The position numbers and the translations under genes are program-made. From contig JAFUDS010000022.1 of assembly GCA_017464305.1 (NCBI GenBank), forward strand, positions 1-46,048: a DNA stretch of 46,048 nt. The letters run 5' to 3'. Origin of the DNA: Clostridia bacterium (GTDB taxonomy: Bacteria; Bacillota; Clostridia; Christensenellales; Aristaeellaceae). The stretch's first letter is position 1. Each line of letters starts with the position of its first letter. This document shows, one piece after another, positions 26,807 to 35,288 of the stretch. Below the pieces are notes generated by a model. It searched no databases. It worked only from the letters and a program-made list of their open reading frames with translations, and had not been told where the DNA came from.

Positions 26807-27557
26807 TTGCCCGCAGCCTCCTCTCAAAAATTCCCAGCAGCCAGGTGAAGATCATGACCAGAATCAGATAGATCACCGCGGCGCCGATGTAGGGGAACAT
26901 GGCTTCATAGGTCCGGCTGACGATGCCCTTCGCGGCGTACAACAGCTCCTGCCCGCCGATGACGGAAATCAGGCTGGTGTCCTTCAGCAGCACGATGAAC
27001 TCGTTGCCCAGGGCCGGCAGAATGCTCTTGATGGCCTGAGGCACGACGATAAACCGCATGGTGTCCACATAATTGAGTCCCAGGCTGCGGCCGGCTTCCA
27101 TCTGTCCCTGATCCACCGCCATGAGGCCGCCCCGGATGATCTCCGCCGTATAAGCACCGGAGTTGATGCCCAGGGTCAGGGCGCCGATGAGGGAAAATTC
27201 CCGGCTGCTGGAGAAGATGACGAAGCCCATAATCAGCAGCTGAACCATCATGGGCGTCCCGCGAATCACCGTAACGTAAACCTTGAAGATCGCGTTCATC
27301 ACGCCCAGCACGGGATTCTTGTGCCCCGGGCGCTGCTGGTCATGAGCTGTGCGAACCACCGCCACCAGCACGCCCAGCGCGATGCCCAAAATCAGGGCCA
27401 ATACCGTAACATACAGCGTGGTTCCCACGCCGTTCAGGTATTGCTGCCAGCGGTTCTTCTCGATGAAGGCCTGGTAGAAATAGACGTAGAATCTTTGCCA
27501 GCCGCTGACCGGGTCTCCCGCCATGATCAGCGCTTTCCATGCGGTATAGTTTTCCAA
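26793..27557 (-). CDS. Polar amino acid ABC transporter permease
   Basis: The 254-residue membrane protein belongs to the HisM/GlnP-type permease family. It has the family start [20 protein letters not shown], the EAA-loop phrase [24 protein letters not shown], and about five to six hydrophobic segments. [12 protein letters not shown] is also a standard phrase. One permease gene is present, so the transporter is presumably a homodimeric permease. It is separated from the binding-protein gene upstream by an internal terminator-like hairpin. The N-terminal 35 residues before the first membrane helix are longer than usual and carry several aromatic residues. Confidence 0.93.
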   Translation of the reverse strand: MENYTAWKALIMAGDPVSGWQRFYVYFYQAFIEKNRWQQYLNGVGTTLYVTVLALILGIALGVLVAVVRTAHDQQRPGHKNPVLGVMNAIFKVYVTVIRGTPMMVQLLIMGFVIFSSSREFSLIGALTLGINSGAYTAEIIRGGLMAVDQGQMEAGRSLGLNYVDTMRFIVVPQAIKSILPALGNEFIVLLKDTSLISVIGGQELLYAAKGIVSRTYEAMFPYIGAAVIYLILVMIFTWLLGIFERRLRASDRR

Positions 27558-27591
27558 AAAGGATTCCTCCTTGATCGTTTGTCCGTTATAC

Positions 27592-27625
27592 GCGGAAAAA
27601 CGGGCGGCTTTTTACACCGCCCGTT
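27592..27625 (-). terminator. Intra-operon terminator-like hairpin between binding protein and permease genes
   Basis: On the minus strand CGGGCGG (27623-27617) pairs with CCGCCCG (27607-27601), and a run of five T follows. It sits 16 bases after the binding-protein stop and before the permease start. This would give partial termination and more binding protein than membrane components. Confidence 0.75.
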
Positions 27626-27638
27626 CAACGTACCGGTA

Positions 27639-28385
27639 TTATTCGTTGTACTTCAGGATCAGGGCTTCCACCGTTCCGTCTTCCTTCAGGTCAGCCAGCA
27701 CAGCGTTGATGGCTTCCACCAGGGCGGTGTTCCCCTTGTTGACACCGAAGGCGAAGCTTTCGGGCTCGTAGGAGGTGGGCTGAATACCCAGGCCAGGGAT
27801 CTGCTTCACGTAGGCATTGCCCACTGCGTCGTCCAGCAGCACGCAGTCCACCTGACCATTCTGCAGCGCCTGGAAGGCCAGAGAATAGGTCTCGTACTTG
27901 GTCACGTTCGCGCCATAATCATCCTCGGCGTAAATCTGACCGGTGGTGCCGCTCTGAACGCCGATGATCACGTCCTTCAGCTGATCCTCTGTCACCGCAC
28001 CGTCCTTGCTGACGATGGCCTGGGTAATGGTGGTGTAGGAATCGGTGAAATCGTAAATCAGCTTCCGCTCTTCCGTCACCGTAACGCCGGAAACCACCGC
28101 GTCGGACTTGGCGCCCTGGTCCACCCGGGCCGCCAGCAGCGCGCCATCAAAATCCATGGGAACAGCTTCCGCCTCCAGGCCGATCTTTTCCATGATCAGG
28201 GCGATCAGCTCCGGCTCGATGCCGATGATGTTGTCGTCATCATCCCGATACTCAAAGGGCGGAAAATCGGGGCTGGTAGAATAAAGGAACTTGCCCGCCT
28301 CAATCGTCTGGATCCCCTCCGCGCAGGCGGCCGCCAGGCTCAGAATCATGCACAGGGCCAACAGGCTCGCAATCAGCTTTTTCAT
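27639..28385 (-). CDS. Amino acid ABC transporter substrate-binding protein
   Basis: The 248-residue extracellular solute-binding protein (family 3) captures the amino acid and delivers it to the permease. It has a typical N-terminal signal (MKKLIASLLALCMILSLAAA). The Cys that follows could be lipidated, but position -3 is Ala rather than Leu, so lipid anchoring versus signal peptidase I release is uncertain. Family phrases include DFPPFEYRDDDDNIIGIEPEL and FTDSYTTITQAIV. The ATG at 28385 follows GGAGG by 9 bases; an in-frame TTG at 28391 is not supported. It is the first gene of the transporter operon. Confidence 0.93.
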   Translation of the reverse strand: MKKLIASLLALCMILSLAAACAEGIQTIEAGKFLYSTSPDFPPFEYRDDDDNIIGIEPELIALIMEKIGLEAEAVPMDFDGALLAARVDQGAKSDAVVSGVTVTEERKLIYDFTDSYTTITQAIVSKDGAVTEDQLKDVIIGVQSGTTGQIYAEDDYGANVTKYETYSLAFQALQNGQVDCVLLDDAVGNAYVKQIPGLGIQPTSYEPESFAFGVNKGNTALVEAINAVLADLKEDGTVEALILKYNE

Positions 28386-28451
28386 CTTCAACTTCCTCCA
28401 TCTTAATGCTTATTCTCCCCTCCCGGAGGGCTCTCCGAGAGGATTGGCGCA

Positions 28452-28480
28452 AGTATAGCACTGGGAAAACCCCTTGTCAA
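28452..28480 (-). promoter_or_regulatory. Sigma-A promoter of the amino acid transporter operon
   Basis: A perfect TTGACA (28480-28475) and TATACT (28457-28452) on the minus strand are separated by 17 bases. The leader of about 60 bases contains a short GC hairpin (around 28418-28430) of unknown meaning. Confidence 0.85.
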
Positions 28481-28555
28481 TAGAAAATTTGCATTTTTAT
28501 GCACGAATTTATGAATTTATTGTATATATGCGTGCTCTCTTGCATAAATACAGTG

Positions 28556-28598
28556 TAAAAACAGGCCTCCTTCTCCCTTTGGGGGAGAAAGAGGCCCG
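28556..28598 (-). terminator. Intrinsic terminator after typA
   Basis: On the minus strand GGCCTCTTTCTCCC pairs with GGGAGAAGGAGGCC, with one bulge, around a CCAAA loop, and TGTTTTTA follows. It begins about 10 bases after the typA stop. Confidence 0.85.
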
Positions 28599-28606
28599 TC
28601 GTTTCC

Positions 28607-30433
28607 TTATCCTTCCGTGTTATGGCTCCGCGCCTTGGCCCGCAGCTGGTGGTCCAGCTGCCGTTTGCGCATCCGCAGGTGCTGGGGCGTAATCTCCAGC
28701 AGCTCATCATCGTCGATGAACTCCAGGCATTCCTCCAGCGTCAGGGGATGGACGGAGATCAGCCGCATAGCGTCCTCCGAAGCGGAGGCGTTCCGCATGT
28801 TGGTGACATGCTTGGCCTTGCAAACATTGACCACCAGATCCCCCGGCCGGGCGTTCTGGCCACAAATCATGCCGGCATAGACGTTCTCTCCTGCGCCGAT
28901 GAACAGGCTGCCCCGCTCCTGGCTGTAGAACAGGCCATAGCTGGTGGTCACCCCGGTTTCGAAGCAGATCAGTGCCCCCGCGTTCCTGTGCGGGATATCC
29001 CCTTTCACGGGCTCGTACCGTTCGAACACGGAGCTCATGATGCCCTCGCCCCGGGTGTCCGTCATGAACTCGCTACGATAGCCGAACAGGCCCCGGGAGG
29101 GAACCAGGAATTCCATCCGTACCCGGTCCGTTCCGCTCATTTCTACCAGGGTGCCCCGCCGGCGGCCGATCTTTTCAATCACCGCCCCGGCGCTGGCCTG
29201 GGGCGTATCCACCACCAGCCGCTCGATGGGCTCGCATTTCACGCCGTCGATGGTCTTGAAGATGACCTGGGGCTTGGAAACCGCGAATTCGTATCCCTGG
29301 CGGCGCATGTTTTCGATCAGGATGGAAAGATGCAGCTCGCCCCGACCGCACACCTCGAAGGCGTCCGTGCTCTGGGTATCGTTGACCCGCAGGCTCACGT
29401 CCGTCTGCAGCTCCCGCATCAGCCGGGCCCGCAGATGCCGACTGGTGACATACTGCCCTTCCCGGCCGGCGAAGGGGCTATCGTTGACGGAGAAGGTCAT
29501 GGTCACGGTGGGCTCGCTGATCTTTACGAAGGGTAGGCCCTCCACGCAGGCAGGGTCGCACACCGTATCGCCGATGGAGATATCCTCCGCGCCGTACAGG
29601 GCTACGATGTCTCCCATGCCCACCTCCGGGGCGTTGACTCGCTTCAGCCCGTCATACTGGAACAGGCCGCCCAGCCGCCACACGGGGCTGGTGACGCCGG
29701 TTTCCAGGTTGGTATGCACCACGTTCATGCCTTCCGTGAACTTGCCCCGCACCACGCGGCCCACGCCGATGCGTCCCACGTATTCGGAGTAATCGATGGT
29801 GGAAATCAGCACCTGGGCCGGGCCCTCCGCGTCCCCTTCCGGAGCGGGAATGTATTTCAAAATAGCGTCGAACAGGGGCCGCAGGTCTTCTCCCGGCTGC
29901 TCCAGATCCAGGGTTGCCGTGCCCTTCCGGGCGGAAACGTATAGGATGGGATTCTCGATGGTGGTCTCGTCCGCCTCCAGGTCGATCAGCAGATCCAGAA
30001 TCTCGTTCACCACCTCGTCGCATCGGGCGTCGGGCCGATCCACCTTGTTGATGACGATCAGCACCTTCAGCTTCAGTTCCAGCGCCTTCCGCAGCACGAA
30101 GCGGGTCTGGGGCATGGGGCCTTCAAAGCTGTCCACCAGCAGCAGCACGCCATCCACCATTTTCAGCACCCGCTCCACCTCGCCGCCGAAGTCCGCGTGG
30201 CCGGGGGTGTCCACGATGTTGATCTTGGTCTTGCCGTAATGCACGGCGGTGTTCTTGCTCAGGATGGTGATGCCCCGCTCCCGCTCCAGGTCATTGGAGT
30301 CCATGACCCGGTCCACGGTCTGCTGGTTTTCCCGATAAACACCGCCCTGCTTCAGCATCTGGTCCACCAGGGTGGTTTTGCCATGGTCTACGTGTGCGAT
30401 GATCGCGATGTTTCGAATATCTTCCCGAACCAT
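28607..30433 (-). CDS. typA: Ribosome-associated GTPase TypA/BipA
   Basis: TypA is an EF-G-like translational GTPase involved in ribosome assembly and stress adaptation. The 608-residue protein has the G1 loop AHVDHGKTTL near residue 12, G2 RGITILSKNTAV, G3 DTPGHADFGGEV, and G4 NKVDRPDAR. The C-terminal part (RRGTLVEMSGTDRVRMEFLVPSRGLFGYR, positions about 430-458) is specific to TypA. The ATG at 30433 (MVREDIRN) matches homologues; the open frame reaches further upstream but the added 50 residues look non-coding. It follows prfC on the same strand with an 83-base gap. Confidence 0.95.
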   Translation of the reverse strand: MVREDIRNIAIIAHVDHGKTTLVDQMLKQGGVYRENQQTVDRVMDSNDLERERGITILSKNTAVHYGKTKINIVDTPGHADFGGEVERVLKMVDGVLLLVDSFEGPMPQTRFVLRKALELKLKVLIVINKVDRPDARCDEVVNEILDLLIDLEADETTIENPILYVSARKGTATLDLEQPGEDLRPLFDAILKYIPAPEGDAEGPAQVLISTIDYSEYVGRIGVGRVVRGKFTEGMNVVHTNLETGVTSPVWRLGGLFQYDGLKRVNAPEVGMGDIVALYGAEDISIGDTVCDPACVEGLPFVKISEPTVTMTFSVNDSPFAGREGQYVTSRHLRARLMRELQTDVSLRVNDTQSTDAFEVCGRGELHLSILIENMRRQGYEFAVSKPQVIFKTIDGVKCEPIERLVVDTPQASAGAVIEKIGRRRGTLVEMSGTDRVRMEFLVPSRGLFGYRSEFMTDTRGEGIMSSVFERYEPVKGDIPHRNAGALICFETGVTTSYGLFYSQERGSLFIGAGENVYAGMICGQNARPGDLVVNVCKAKHVTNMRNASASEDAMRLISVHPLTLEECLEFIDDDELLEITPQHLRMRKRQLDHQLRAKARSHNTEG

Positions 30434-30516
30434 TTTTCTTTTCTTCTTCCTTCCTCTTCTTGCCTTCCATGTCGGCCTGAACTTTCCAGGCCGCGCCCAT
30501 CCATCTATTTGCCTTT

Positions 30517-32133
30517 TTATCTGTCCGCCGTGTCCTTCAGCTGCAGGCCTTCGTTGTTTTCGCAGGCCAGGCGAATGCTCCATTCGTTTTCGAACAGCAG
30601 CACGTCCCGCCCATGGCTGTCCTTCGCCCGGCCGGAGGTGGAGGTCAGCTTCAGGTCCTCCACGGGCTTCGGGGTTTCCACCACCCAGCGGACAAACCGG
30701 AAGGGCATCCCTTCCATCACGATCTCTACCTGATATTCCGTCTTCAGCCGGTGCTCCAGCACCTCGAATTGCAGCATGCCGACCACGCCGACCATGAATT
30801 CCTCCCGGCCGGTTTCCGTCCGCAGGAAGGTCTGTATCGCGCCCTCCTCCGCCAGCTGGTTAATGCCCTTCTGGAATTGCTTTCGCTTCATGCTGTCCAG
30901 GGGTCGCACCCGATTGAAGAATTCCGGCGCGAAAACCGGGATGTTGGCGTAATGCATCTTGGGCCCGGTGCTCAGGGTGTCTCCCAGGCGATAGATGCCG
31001 GGGTCGAACAGCCCGATGATATCCCCGGCCCAGGCCTCCTCCACGGCTTCCCGCTCGTCCGCCATGAACTGCTGGGGCTGCTTTAGGGCCACAGGCTTTC
31101 CTGTGCCGCTGTGCCAAACCTCCATGCCCTTTTCAAAGGCACCGCTGACGATGCGCATAAAGGCCAGCCGATCCCGGTGGGCAGGATTCATATTGGCCTG
31201 AATCTTAAAGATAAATCCGGAGAAATAAGGCTCCTGGGGCCCAATCATGCCCAGATCGCTCTCCCGGGGCAGGGGCGGAGGCGTGAAGCTCAGGAACCGG
31301 TCCAGGAAGGGTTCTACGCCGAAATTGGTAACGGCGGAGCCGAAGAACATGGGGGTCAATTCCCCGTTTCGCACCTTCTCCAGGTCGAAGGGATCCCCCG
31401 CCTCGTCCAGCAGCTCGATCTCCTCGCTCAGCCGGTCCCGATAATGCTTGTCCAGCACCTTTTCCAGCGCCGGATCGTCCACTGCCAGATCCGTCTTTTC
31501 CACCATGGTCTTGCCATGATCCCCGCCGGTGTATATCTCTACCATCTTCGTGTCCCGATGATATACCCCCTGGAAATCCCCGTCCACGCCGATGGGCCAG
31601 TTGATGGGGCAGGAGCGAATGCCCAGCACCTGCTCCAGCTCCTCCATCAGGGCGAAGGGATCCTTGGCCGCCCGGTCCATCTTGTTGACGAAGGTAAAGA
31701 TGGGAATATTCCGCATCCGGCAAACCTTGAACAGCTTGATGGTCTGGGCCTCCACACCCTTGGCCGCGTCCAGCAGCATGACCGCCGCGTCCGCCGCCAC
31801 CAGCACCCGGTAGGTATCCTCCGAGAAATCCTGATGCCCCGGGGTGTCCAGAATATTGATGCGATAGCCGTCGTAGACGAATTGCATGGCGGAAGAGGTC
31901 ACGGAAATGCCGCGCTGCTTCTCGATCTCCATCCAGTCGGAGGTGGCGTGCTTGTCCGTCTTCCGGGCCTTGACGCTGCCAGCGCTGCGAATGGCGCCGC
32001 CGTAGAGCAGCAGCTTCTCCGTCAGCGTGGTTTTGCCCGCGTCCGGGTGTGAAATAATCGCGAAGGTTCGCCGCTTCTCCACCTCTTCGCGCAGCAAGTT
32101 CTGAAAGGCTTCCGTGTCCTTCTCCGGCAGCAT
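30517..32133 (-). CDS. prfC: Peptide chain release factor 3
   Basis: RF3 is a GTPase that recycles RF1/RF2 from the ribosome after termination. The 538-residue protein has G1 SHPDAGKTTLTEKLL near residue 28, the RF3-type switch DWMEIEKQRGISVTSSAMQF, G3 DTPGHQDFSEDTYR, and G4 NKMDR. The C-terminal domain phrases (GAVGVLQFEV-like VGVVGMLQFEVLEHRL) match RF3 rather than EF-G. The start follows GAAGGAGGG. A promoter just upstream gives it its own transcript, which probably includes typA. Confidence 0.95.
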   Translation of the reverse strand: MLPEKDTEAFQNLLREEVEKRRTFAIISHPDAGKTTLTEKLLLYGGAIRSAGSVKARKTDKHATSDWMEIEKQRGISVTSSAMQFVYDGYRINILDTPGHQDFSEDTYRVLVAADAAVMLLDAAKGVEAQTIKLFKVCRMRNIPIFTFVNKMDRAAKDPFALMEELEQVLGIRSCPINWPIGVDGDFQGVYHRDTKMVEIYTGGDHGKTMVEKTDLAVDDPALEKVLDKHYRDRLSEEIELLDEAGDPFDLEKVRNGELTPMFFGSAVTNFGVEPFLDRFLSFTPPPLPRESDLGMIGPQEPYFSGFIFKIQANMNPAHRDRLAFMRIVSGAFEKGMEVWHSGTGKPVALKQPQQFMADEREAVEEAWAGDIIGLFDPGIYRLGDTLSTGPKMHYANIPVFAPEFFNRVRPLDSMKRKQFQKGINQLAEEGAIQTFLRTETGREEFMVGVVGMLQFEVLEHRLKTEYQVEIVMEGMPFRFVRWVVETPKPVEDLKLTSTSGRAKDSHGRDVLLFENEWSIRLACENNEGLQLKDTADR

Positions 32134-32170
32134 CCAATCCCTCCTTCTTCCTGGGTCACAACAAGCCTTG

Positions 32171-32200
32171 ATTTTACGCTTTCTCCCGCTTGTTTGTCAA
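32171..32200 (-). promoter_or_regulatory. Sigma-A promoter of prfC
   Basis: A perfect TTGACA (32200-32195) and TAAAAT (32176-32171) on the minus strand have 18-base spacing. They lie between the pyrH terminator and the prfC start. Confidence 0.8.
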
Positions 32201-32218
32201 GAATTTCACGCCCAATCG

Positions 32219-32246
32219 CAAAAAAATCCCCGCTTTCGCGGGGAAT
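32219..32246 (-). terminator. Intrinsic terminator after pyrH
   Basis: On the minus strand CCCCGC-GAAA-GCGGGG forms a compact GNRA-capped hairpin followed by A and a run of seven T. Confidence 0.9.
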
Positions 32247-32270
32247 GTAGTGAATCATCGCATCCTTGGC

Positions 32271-32981
32271 TCATGGATGAACAAAGGTTCCCATCTCGTC
32301 GCCCTCCAGAACCTTGATCAGGTTTTCCGGATCGTCCAGCCCGAAAACGCGAACCATGGGCACCTTGTTTTCCGCGCACAGGGCAAAGGCGGAAGCATCC
32401 ATTACCTTCAGCCCCTTCGCCAGGGCGTCGGCGTAGGTAATGTCTTTAATCAGGGTAGCAGTGGGATCCTTGGCCGGGTCCGCCGTGTATACGCCGTCGA
32501 TGTTCTTGGCCATCAGCACTGCGTCCACTTCCATTTCGATGGCCCGCAGGGCGACGCCGGAGTCCGTGGAAAAGAAGGGATTTCCAGTTCCGCAGGCAAA
32601 GAGAACCACTCTGCCCTCGCTGAGATGCCGCCGGGCCGCCATGGCATTGAAGGGCTCCGCGAAGCGGGTCATATCCACCGCGCTCTGCACCACCGCATCC
32701 AAGCCTTCCTTCCGCAGCGCGTCCGCCACGCAAAGGCAGTTGATCACTGTACCCAGCATGCCCATCTGATCCGCCGTCACGGCGTCCATATTCGCGGAGG
32801 GGCCTTGCCGTCCGCGCCAGATATTGCCAGCGCCGATGACGATACCGATCTCCACGCCCATGTCGTGCATCCGGCGAATGATCTTCGCCACCCCATTCAC
32901 CTTTTCAAAATCGAACAGATCGTGATCCGCCTTCAAGGCTTCTCCGCTCAGCTTTAACAGCACGCGATGATAAACAGCCAT
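32271..32981 (-). CDS. pyrH: UMP kinase
   Basis: PyrH phosphorylates UMP to UDP in pyrimidine nucleotide synthesis. The 236-residue protein starts VYHRVLLKLSGEAL and contains IVIGAGNIWRG, ADQMGMLGTVINCL, and GTGNPFFSTDSGVALRA, all hallmarks of bacterial UMP kinases of the amino acid kinase fold. The ATG at 32981 lies 9 bases after GGAGG; an upstream in-frame TTG at 32990 is unlikely. Unusually, the common neighbours tsf and frr are absent: pyrH is bounded by its own promoter and terminator, next to prfC on one side and a repeat protein on the other. Confidence 0.96.
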   Translation of the reverse strand: MAVYHRVLLKLSGEALKADHDLFDFEKVNGVAKIIRRMHDMGVEIGIVIGAGNIWRGRQGPSANMDAVTADQMGMLGTVINCLCVADALRKEGLDAVVQSAVDMTRFAEPFNAMAARRHLSEGRVVLFACGTGNPFFSTDSGVALRAIEMEVDAVLMAKNIDGVYTADPAKDPTATLIKDITYADALAKGLKVMDASAFALCAENKVPMVRVFGLDDPENLIKVLEGDEMGTFVHP

Positions 32982-33020
32982 CGATTCCAACCTCCTCCCC
33001 CTCTCGGGGTTTCTGCAGGC

Positions 33021-33029
33021 ATTATATCA
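33021..33029 (-). promoter_or_regulatory. Extended -10 promoter of pyrH
   Basis: The minus strand reads TGA-TATAAT, an extended -10 element, about 40 bases before the pyrH start. No good -35 box is seen at 16-18 bases upstream. Confidence 0.5.
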
Positions 33030-33143
33030 CAGCATTTTTGGATTTTCCATCCCCGCGTCGGTACATTTTCCTTGGGGAGCGTGTTTTCGTTTAGGAAAAA
33101 GAAATTCCCGCTTCTTGCCCTTTCAGGCATTCAATCGTTCTTC

Positions 33144-33665
33144 TCATCTCCGCCGCAGGATCTCTCCGTATACAAAACCCTTCACAAGCTCATCCCCCGT
33201 CCAGTCCAGTTTTAGCCCACCTGGCTTTTCTGTGGTCGCTTCCTCTCCGGCGGTTTCAGCCCCCAGCGGTTCCCAATCCTCATGGCAGGGGTCCAGGCCT
33301 TCCATGGATATTCCTTCCAGACTGCCGGAGGGCAGGGCGTAGGGATCGTCATGGCAGGGATCTTTTCCCTCCATGGATTCGCCCCCCAGGCTGCCCACAG
33401 GAATCTCCGCAGGATCATCATGGCAGGGATCCACCCCTTCCATGGATTCAGCTTCCTGGCTGTACAGATGGGGAAATTCCTGCTGCATCCGTGCCTCCAT
33501 GGCCGGTCCCAGGGAGGGAGTCTGTGCTGCTGAATTCCTTCCCGCTTTCCCATTCACTTTGATCGTCTGCTTGCTTTTTCCCGCGCCCTTCCGCGCGCCG
33601 CCGCGCATCGCAGCGCTGAAAATCCAGAGGAGGATCAGGAAGAAGAATACACCCATTCCTTCCAT
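33144..33665 (-). CDS. Membrane-anchored protein with three SMEG-DPCH repeats
   Basis: I do not recognise a named family. The 173-residue protein begins with one hydrophobic segment (residues 5-20, GVFFFLILLWIFSAAM) followed by a basic stretch (RGGARKGAGKSK), so most of the chain probably faces the cytoplasm. Three tandem 23-residue repeats start at residues 74, 97 and 120, each with SMEGxDPCHxD and the first two also with a PxGSL ending. The conserved Cys-His-acidic cluster could bind a metal, but this is only inference. The last 35 residues (KLDWTGDELVKGFVYGEILRRR end) look like a short folded tail. The ATG at 33665 has GGAGGG 6 bases upstream; the ATG at 33671 is too close to it. The gene is just downstream of floA, about 45 bases away, so a membrane-microdomain link is possible. 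Confidence 0.8.
   Translation of the reverse strand: MEGMGVFFFLILLWIFSAAMRGGARKGAGKSKQTIKVNGKAGRNSAAQTPSLGPAMEARMQQEFPHLYSQEAESMEGVDPCHDDPAEIPVGSLGGESMEGKDPCHDDPYALPSGSLEGISMEGLDPCHEDWEPLGAETAGEEATTEKPGGLKLDWTGDELVKGFVYGEILRRR
33255..33446 (-). repeat. Three tandem 69-bp coding repeats (SMEG-DPCH units)
   Basis: The repeated DNA phrase, seen on the plus strand as CATGGCAGGGATC or a close variant, recurs near 33285, 33351 and 33420 at a 69-base spacing and encodes the three protein repeats. The first two repeat units are closest to each other; the third diverges after the DPCHED phrase. Confidence 0.8.
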
Positions 33666-33710
33666 GCTCATCCCTCCTTGTTCTCCGGATCAATTTCACC
33701 GGTCAGCATT

Positions 33711-34709
33711 TTACTTCTTTCCCTGGGCGTCCGGCGCGGTCTGGGGCGCGCTGGCCTTGGCGATGGATTCCCGCATCTCCGTGTCCGCCACGGTGTTCTT
33801 CATGTTGTAGTAGTCCATCACGCCCATCTTGCCTTCCCGCAGGGCGGTAGCCATGGCCTTCGGCACTTCCGCTTCTGCTTCCACCACCTTGGCCCGCATC
33901 TCCTGCACGGAGGCCTTCATTTCCTGCTCCCGGGCCACGGCCATGGCTCGGCGCTCCTCCGCCTTGGCCTGGGCGATGCGCCGATCCGCCTCCGCCTGGT
34001 CCATCTGCAGCTGGGCGCCCACATTCCGGCCCACGTCCACGTCCGCGATGTCGATGGACAGAATTTCATAGGCCGTGCCAGCGTCCAGGCCCTTGCTCAG
34101 CACCGTGCGGCTGATCAGGTCCGGGTTTTCCAGCACTTCCTTGTGGGTCTCGGAGGAGCCGACAGTGGTCACGATGCCTTCGCCGACCCGGGCGATGACG
34201 GTTTCTTCTCCAGCGCCACCTACCAGCCGCTCGATATTGGTGCGCACGGTGACCCGGGCCTTGGCCCGCAGCTCAATGCCGTCCTTGGCGATGGCCGCCA
34301 CCACCGGGGTTTCGATCACCTTCGGGGTAACGCTCATCTGCACCGCCTGGAAAACATCCCGGCCCGCCAGGTCGATGGCACAGGCCTTTTCAAAGGCCAT
34401 TTCGATGTTGGCCCGCTGGGCGGCGATCAGGGCGTTGATCACCCGGTCCACGTTGCCGCCCGCCAGGTAGTGAGTTTCCAGCTGGCTGATGTTCAGGTCC
34501 AGCCCCGCCTTCCGGGCCTTGATCAGGGGATAGACCAGCCGCTGGGGCTGAATCCGCCGGATCCGCATGCCCACCAGCGTGCCGATGGAAACGTGCACCC
34601 CGCTGGCCAGGGCGGTGATCCACAGCCCCATGGGCACAAAATGCAGGAAAATGGCCAAAACCACGATGGCCAGTACAATGATCAGGGGAATCAATACCAT
34701 GCTCTCCAT
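33711..34709 (-). CDS. floA: Flotillin-like protein FloA
   Basis: FloA organises functional membrane microdomains in Bacillota. The 332-residue protein has one N-terminal membrane segment (residues 5-25, [20 protein letters not shown]), an SPFH/PHB domain ([26 protein letters not shown] through about residue 220), and an Ala/Glu-rich coiled coil ([20 protein letters not shown] onwards). Length and phrases match B. subtilis YqfA/FloA closely. The start follows GGAGGTAAAGTAA. The NfeD-like partner gene that often precedes floA is not present here; upstream is a short gap, then the AT-richer region. Confidence 0.95.
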   Translation of the reverse strand: MESMVLIPLIIVLAIVVLAIFLHFVPMGLWITALASGVHVSIGTLVGMRIRRIQPQRLVYPLIKARKAGLDLNISQLETHYLAGGNVDRVINALIAAQRANIEMAFEKACAIDLAGRDVFQAVQMSVTPKVIETPVVAAIAKDGIELRAKARVTVRTNIERLVGGAGEETVIARVGEGIVTTVGSSETHKEVLENPDLISRTVLSKGLDAGTAYEILSIDIADVDVGRNVGAQLQMDQAEADRRIAQAKAEERRAMAVAREQEMKASVQEMRAKVVEAEAEVPKAMATALREGKMGVMDYYNMKNTVADTEMRESIAKASAPQTAPDAQGKK

Positions 34710-34817
34710 TTACTTTACCTCCGCGTTTGCTGCGGGAAAGAATCTTCTCCCCGCCAGTTTAAAATGTCATTCTCGTTTTTCTCTAAGGGCGATCCATGGA
34801 GCATCAACAAGAAATGA

Positions 34818-34991
34818 TTAGCAGCTTGTTTTCGCTTTCTTCCAGTATTTATTTGCCGTGATTTTAGCATCCGTTTCTGAAGCATTGAACATTTGCATAA
34901 ATGCTTCTATCGCTTTGGAAATGCTTGATCCAAGTAACTGAGCGGTTTCAACAAAAGTCTTTTTCTTCCCTTCCTCAATTCCGTAACACAC
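34818..34991 (-). CDS. Small hypothetical protein
   Basis: A 57-residue protein is predicted from the GTG at 34991, which has an excellent GGAGG 7 bases upstream; the open frame extends to 35063 but without a ribosome site. Phrases include EEGKKKTFVETAQLLGSSISKAIEAFMQ, a likely amphipathic helix pair, and a Lys-rich end (NKYWKKAKTSC). No family is recognised. It lies at the edge of the AT-richer region, convergent with nothing and on the strand opposite the signalling operon. Confidence 0.5.
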   Translation of the reverse strand: MCYGIEEGKKKTFVETAQLLGSSISKAIEAFMQMFNASETDAKITANKYWKKAKTSC

Positions 34992-35101
34992 GTTAACACC
35001 TCCACTTTTAGTTTTGACTTCAATCCCTCTGTATTTCTGAAGAAAACAGATCTGTCGAGGCATCTACAGGTTGTCCTTGGCCAGGAATTTTTCCCTTACC
35101 T

Positions 35102-35284
35102 TTAATTGCCAAATCCGCATCGTCTCCTTCCCTTATGCTGCAGGATATACCATTTCATTTCGCTTAACTCTCGCTTGGCACTTGACAATTCTGTAAACAA
35201 TGTCTCGTCATAGTAATCGTTTTTCCCGAAACACTTACAGTCTCTCTGCGATGTTTTCCACACTGGAACTTCCATTGAATCCAT
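35102..35284 (-). CDS. Possible small protein, weakly supported
   Basis: A 60-codon open frame from the ATG at 35284 has AAAGGGG about 11 bases upstream and a plausible composition (DYYDETLFTELSSAKRELSE). No family is recognised. A promoter-like pair at 35289-35318 would start transcription about at this ATG, which conflicts with translation from the AAAGGGG site, so either the promoter or this gene is probably wrong. Confidence 0.28.
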   Translation of the reverse strand: MDSMEVPVWKTSQRDCKCFGKNDYYDETLFTELSSAKRELSEMKWYILQHKGRRRCGFGN

Positions 35285-35288
35285 GCGT

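Noticed and set aside
26565-28406. 613-codon plus-strand open frame across the amino acid transporter genes
   Set aside because: It is antisense to three recognised transporter genes, with His/Gln-rich composition typical of a shadow frame.
33255-33446. Regularly spaced 69-bp repeats considered as a CRISPR-like array
   Set aside because: The repeats are in frame inside a gene, the spacing equals 23 codons, and the parts between them also code for similar protein; they are protein repeats.
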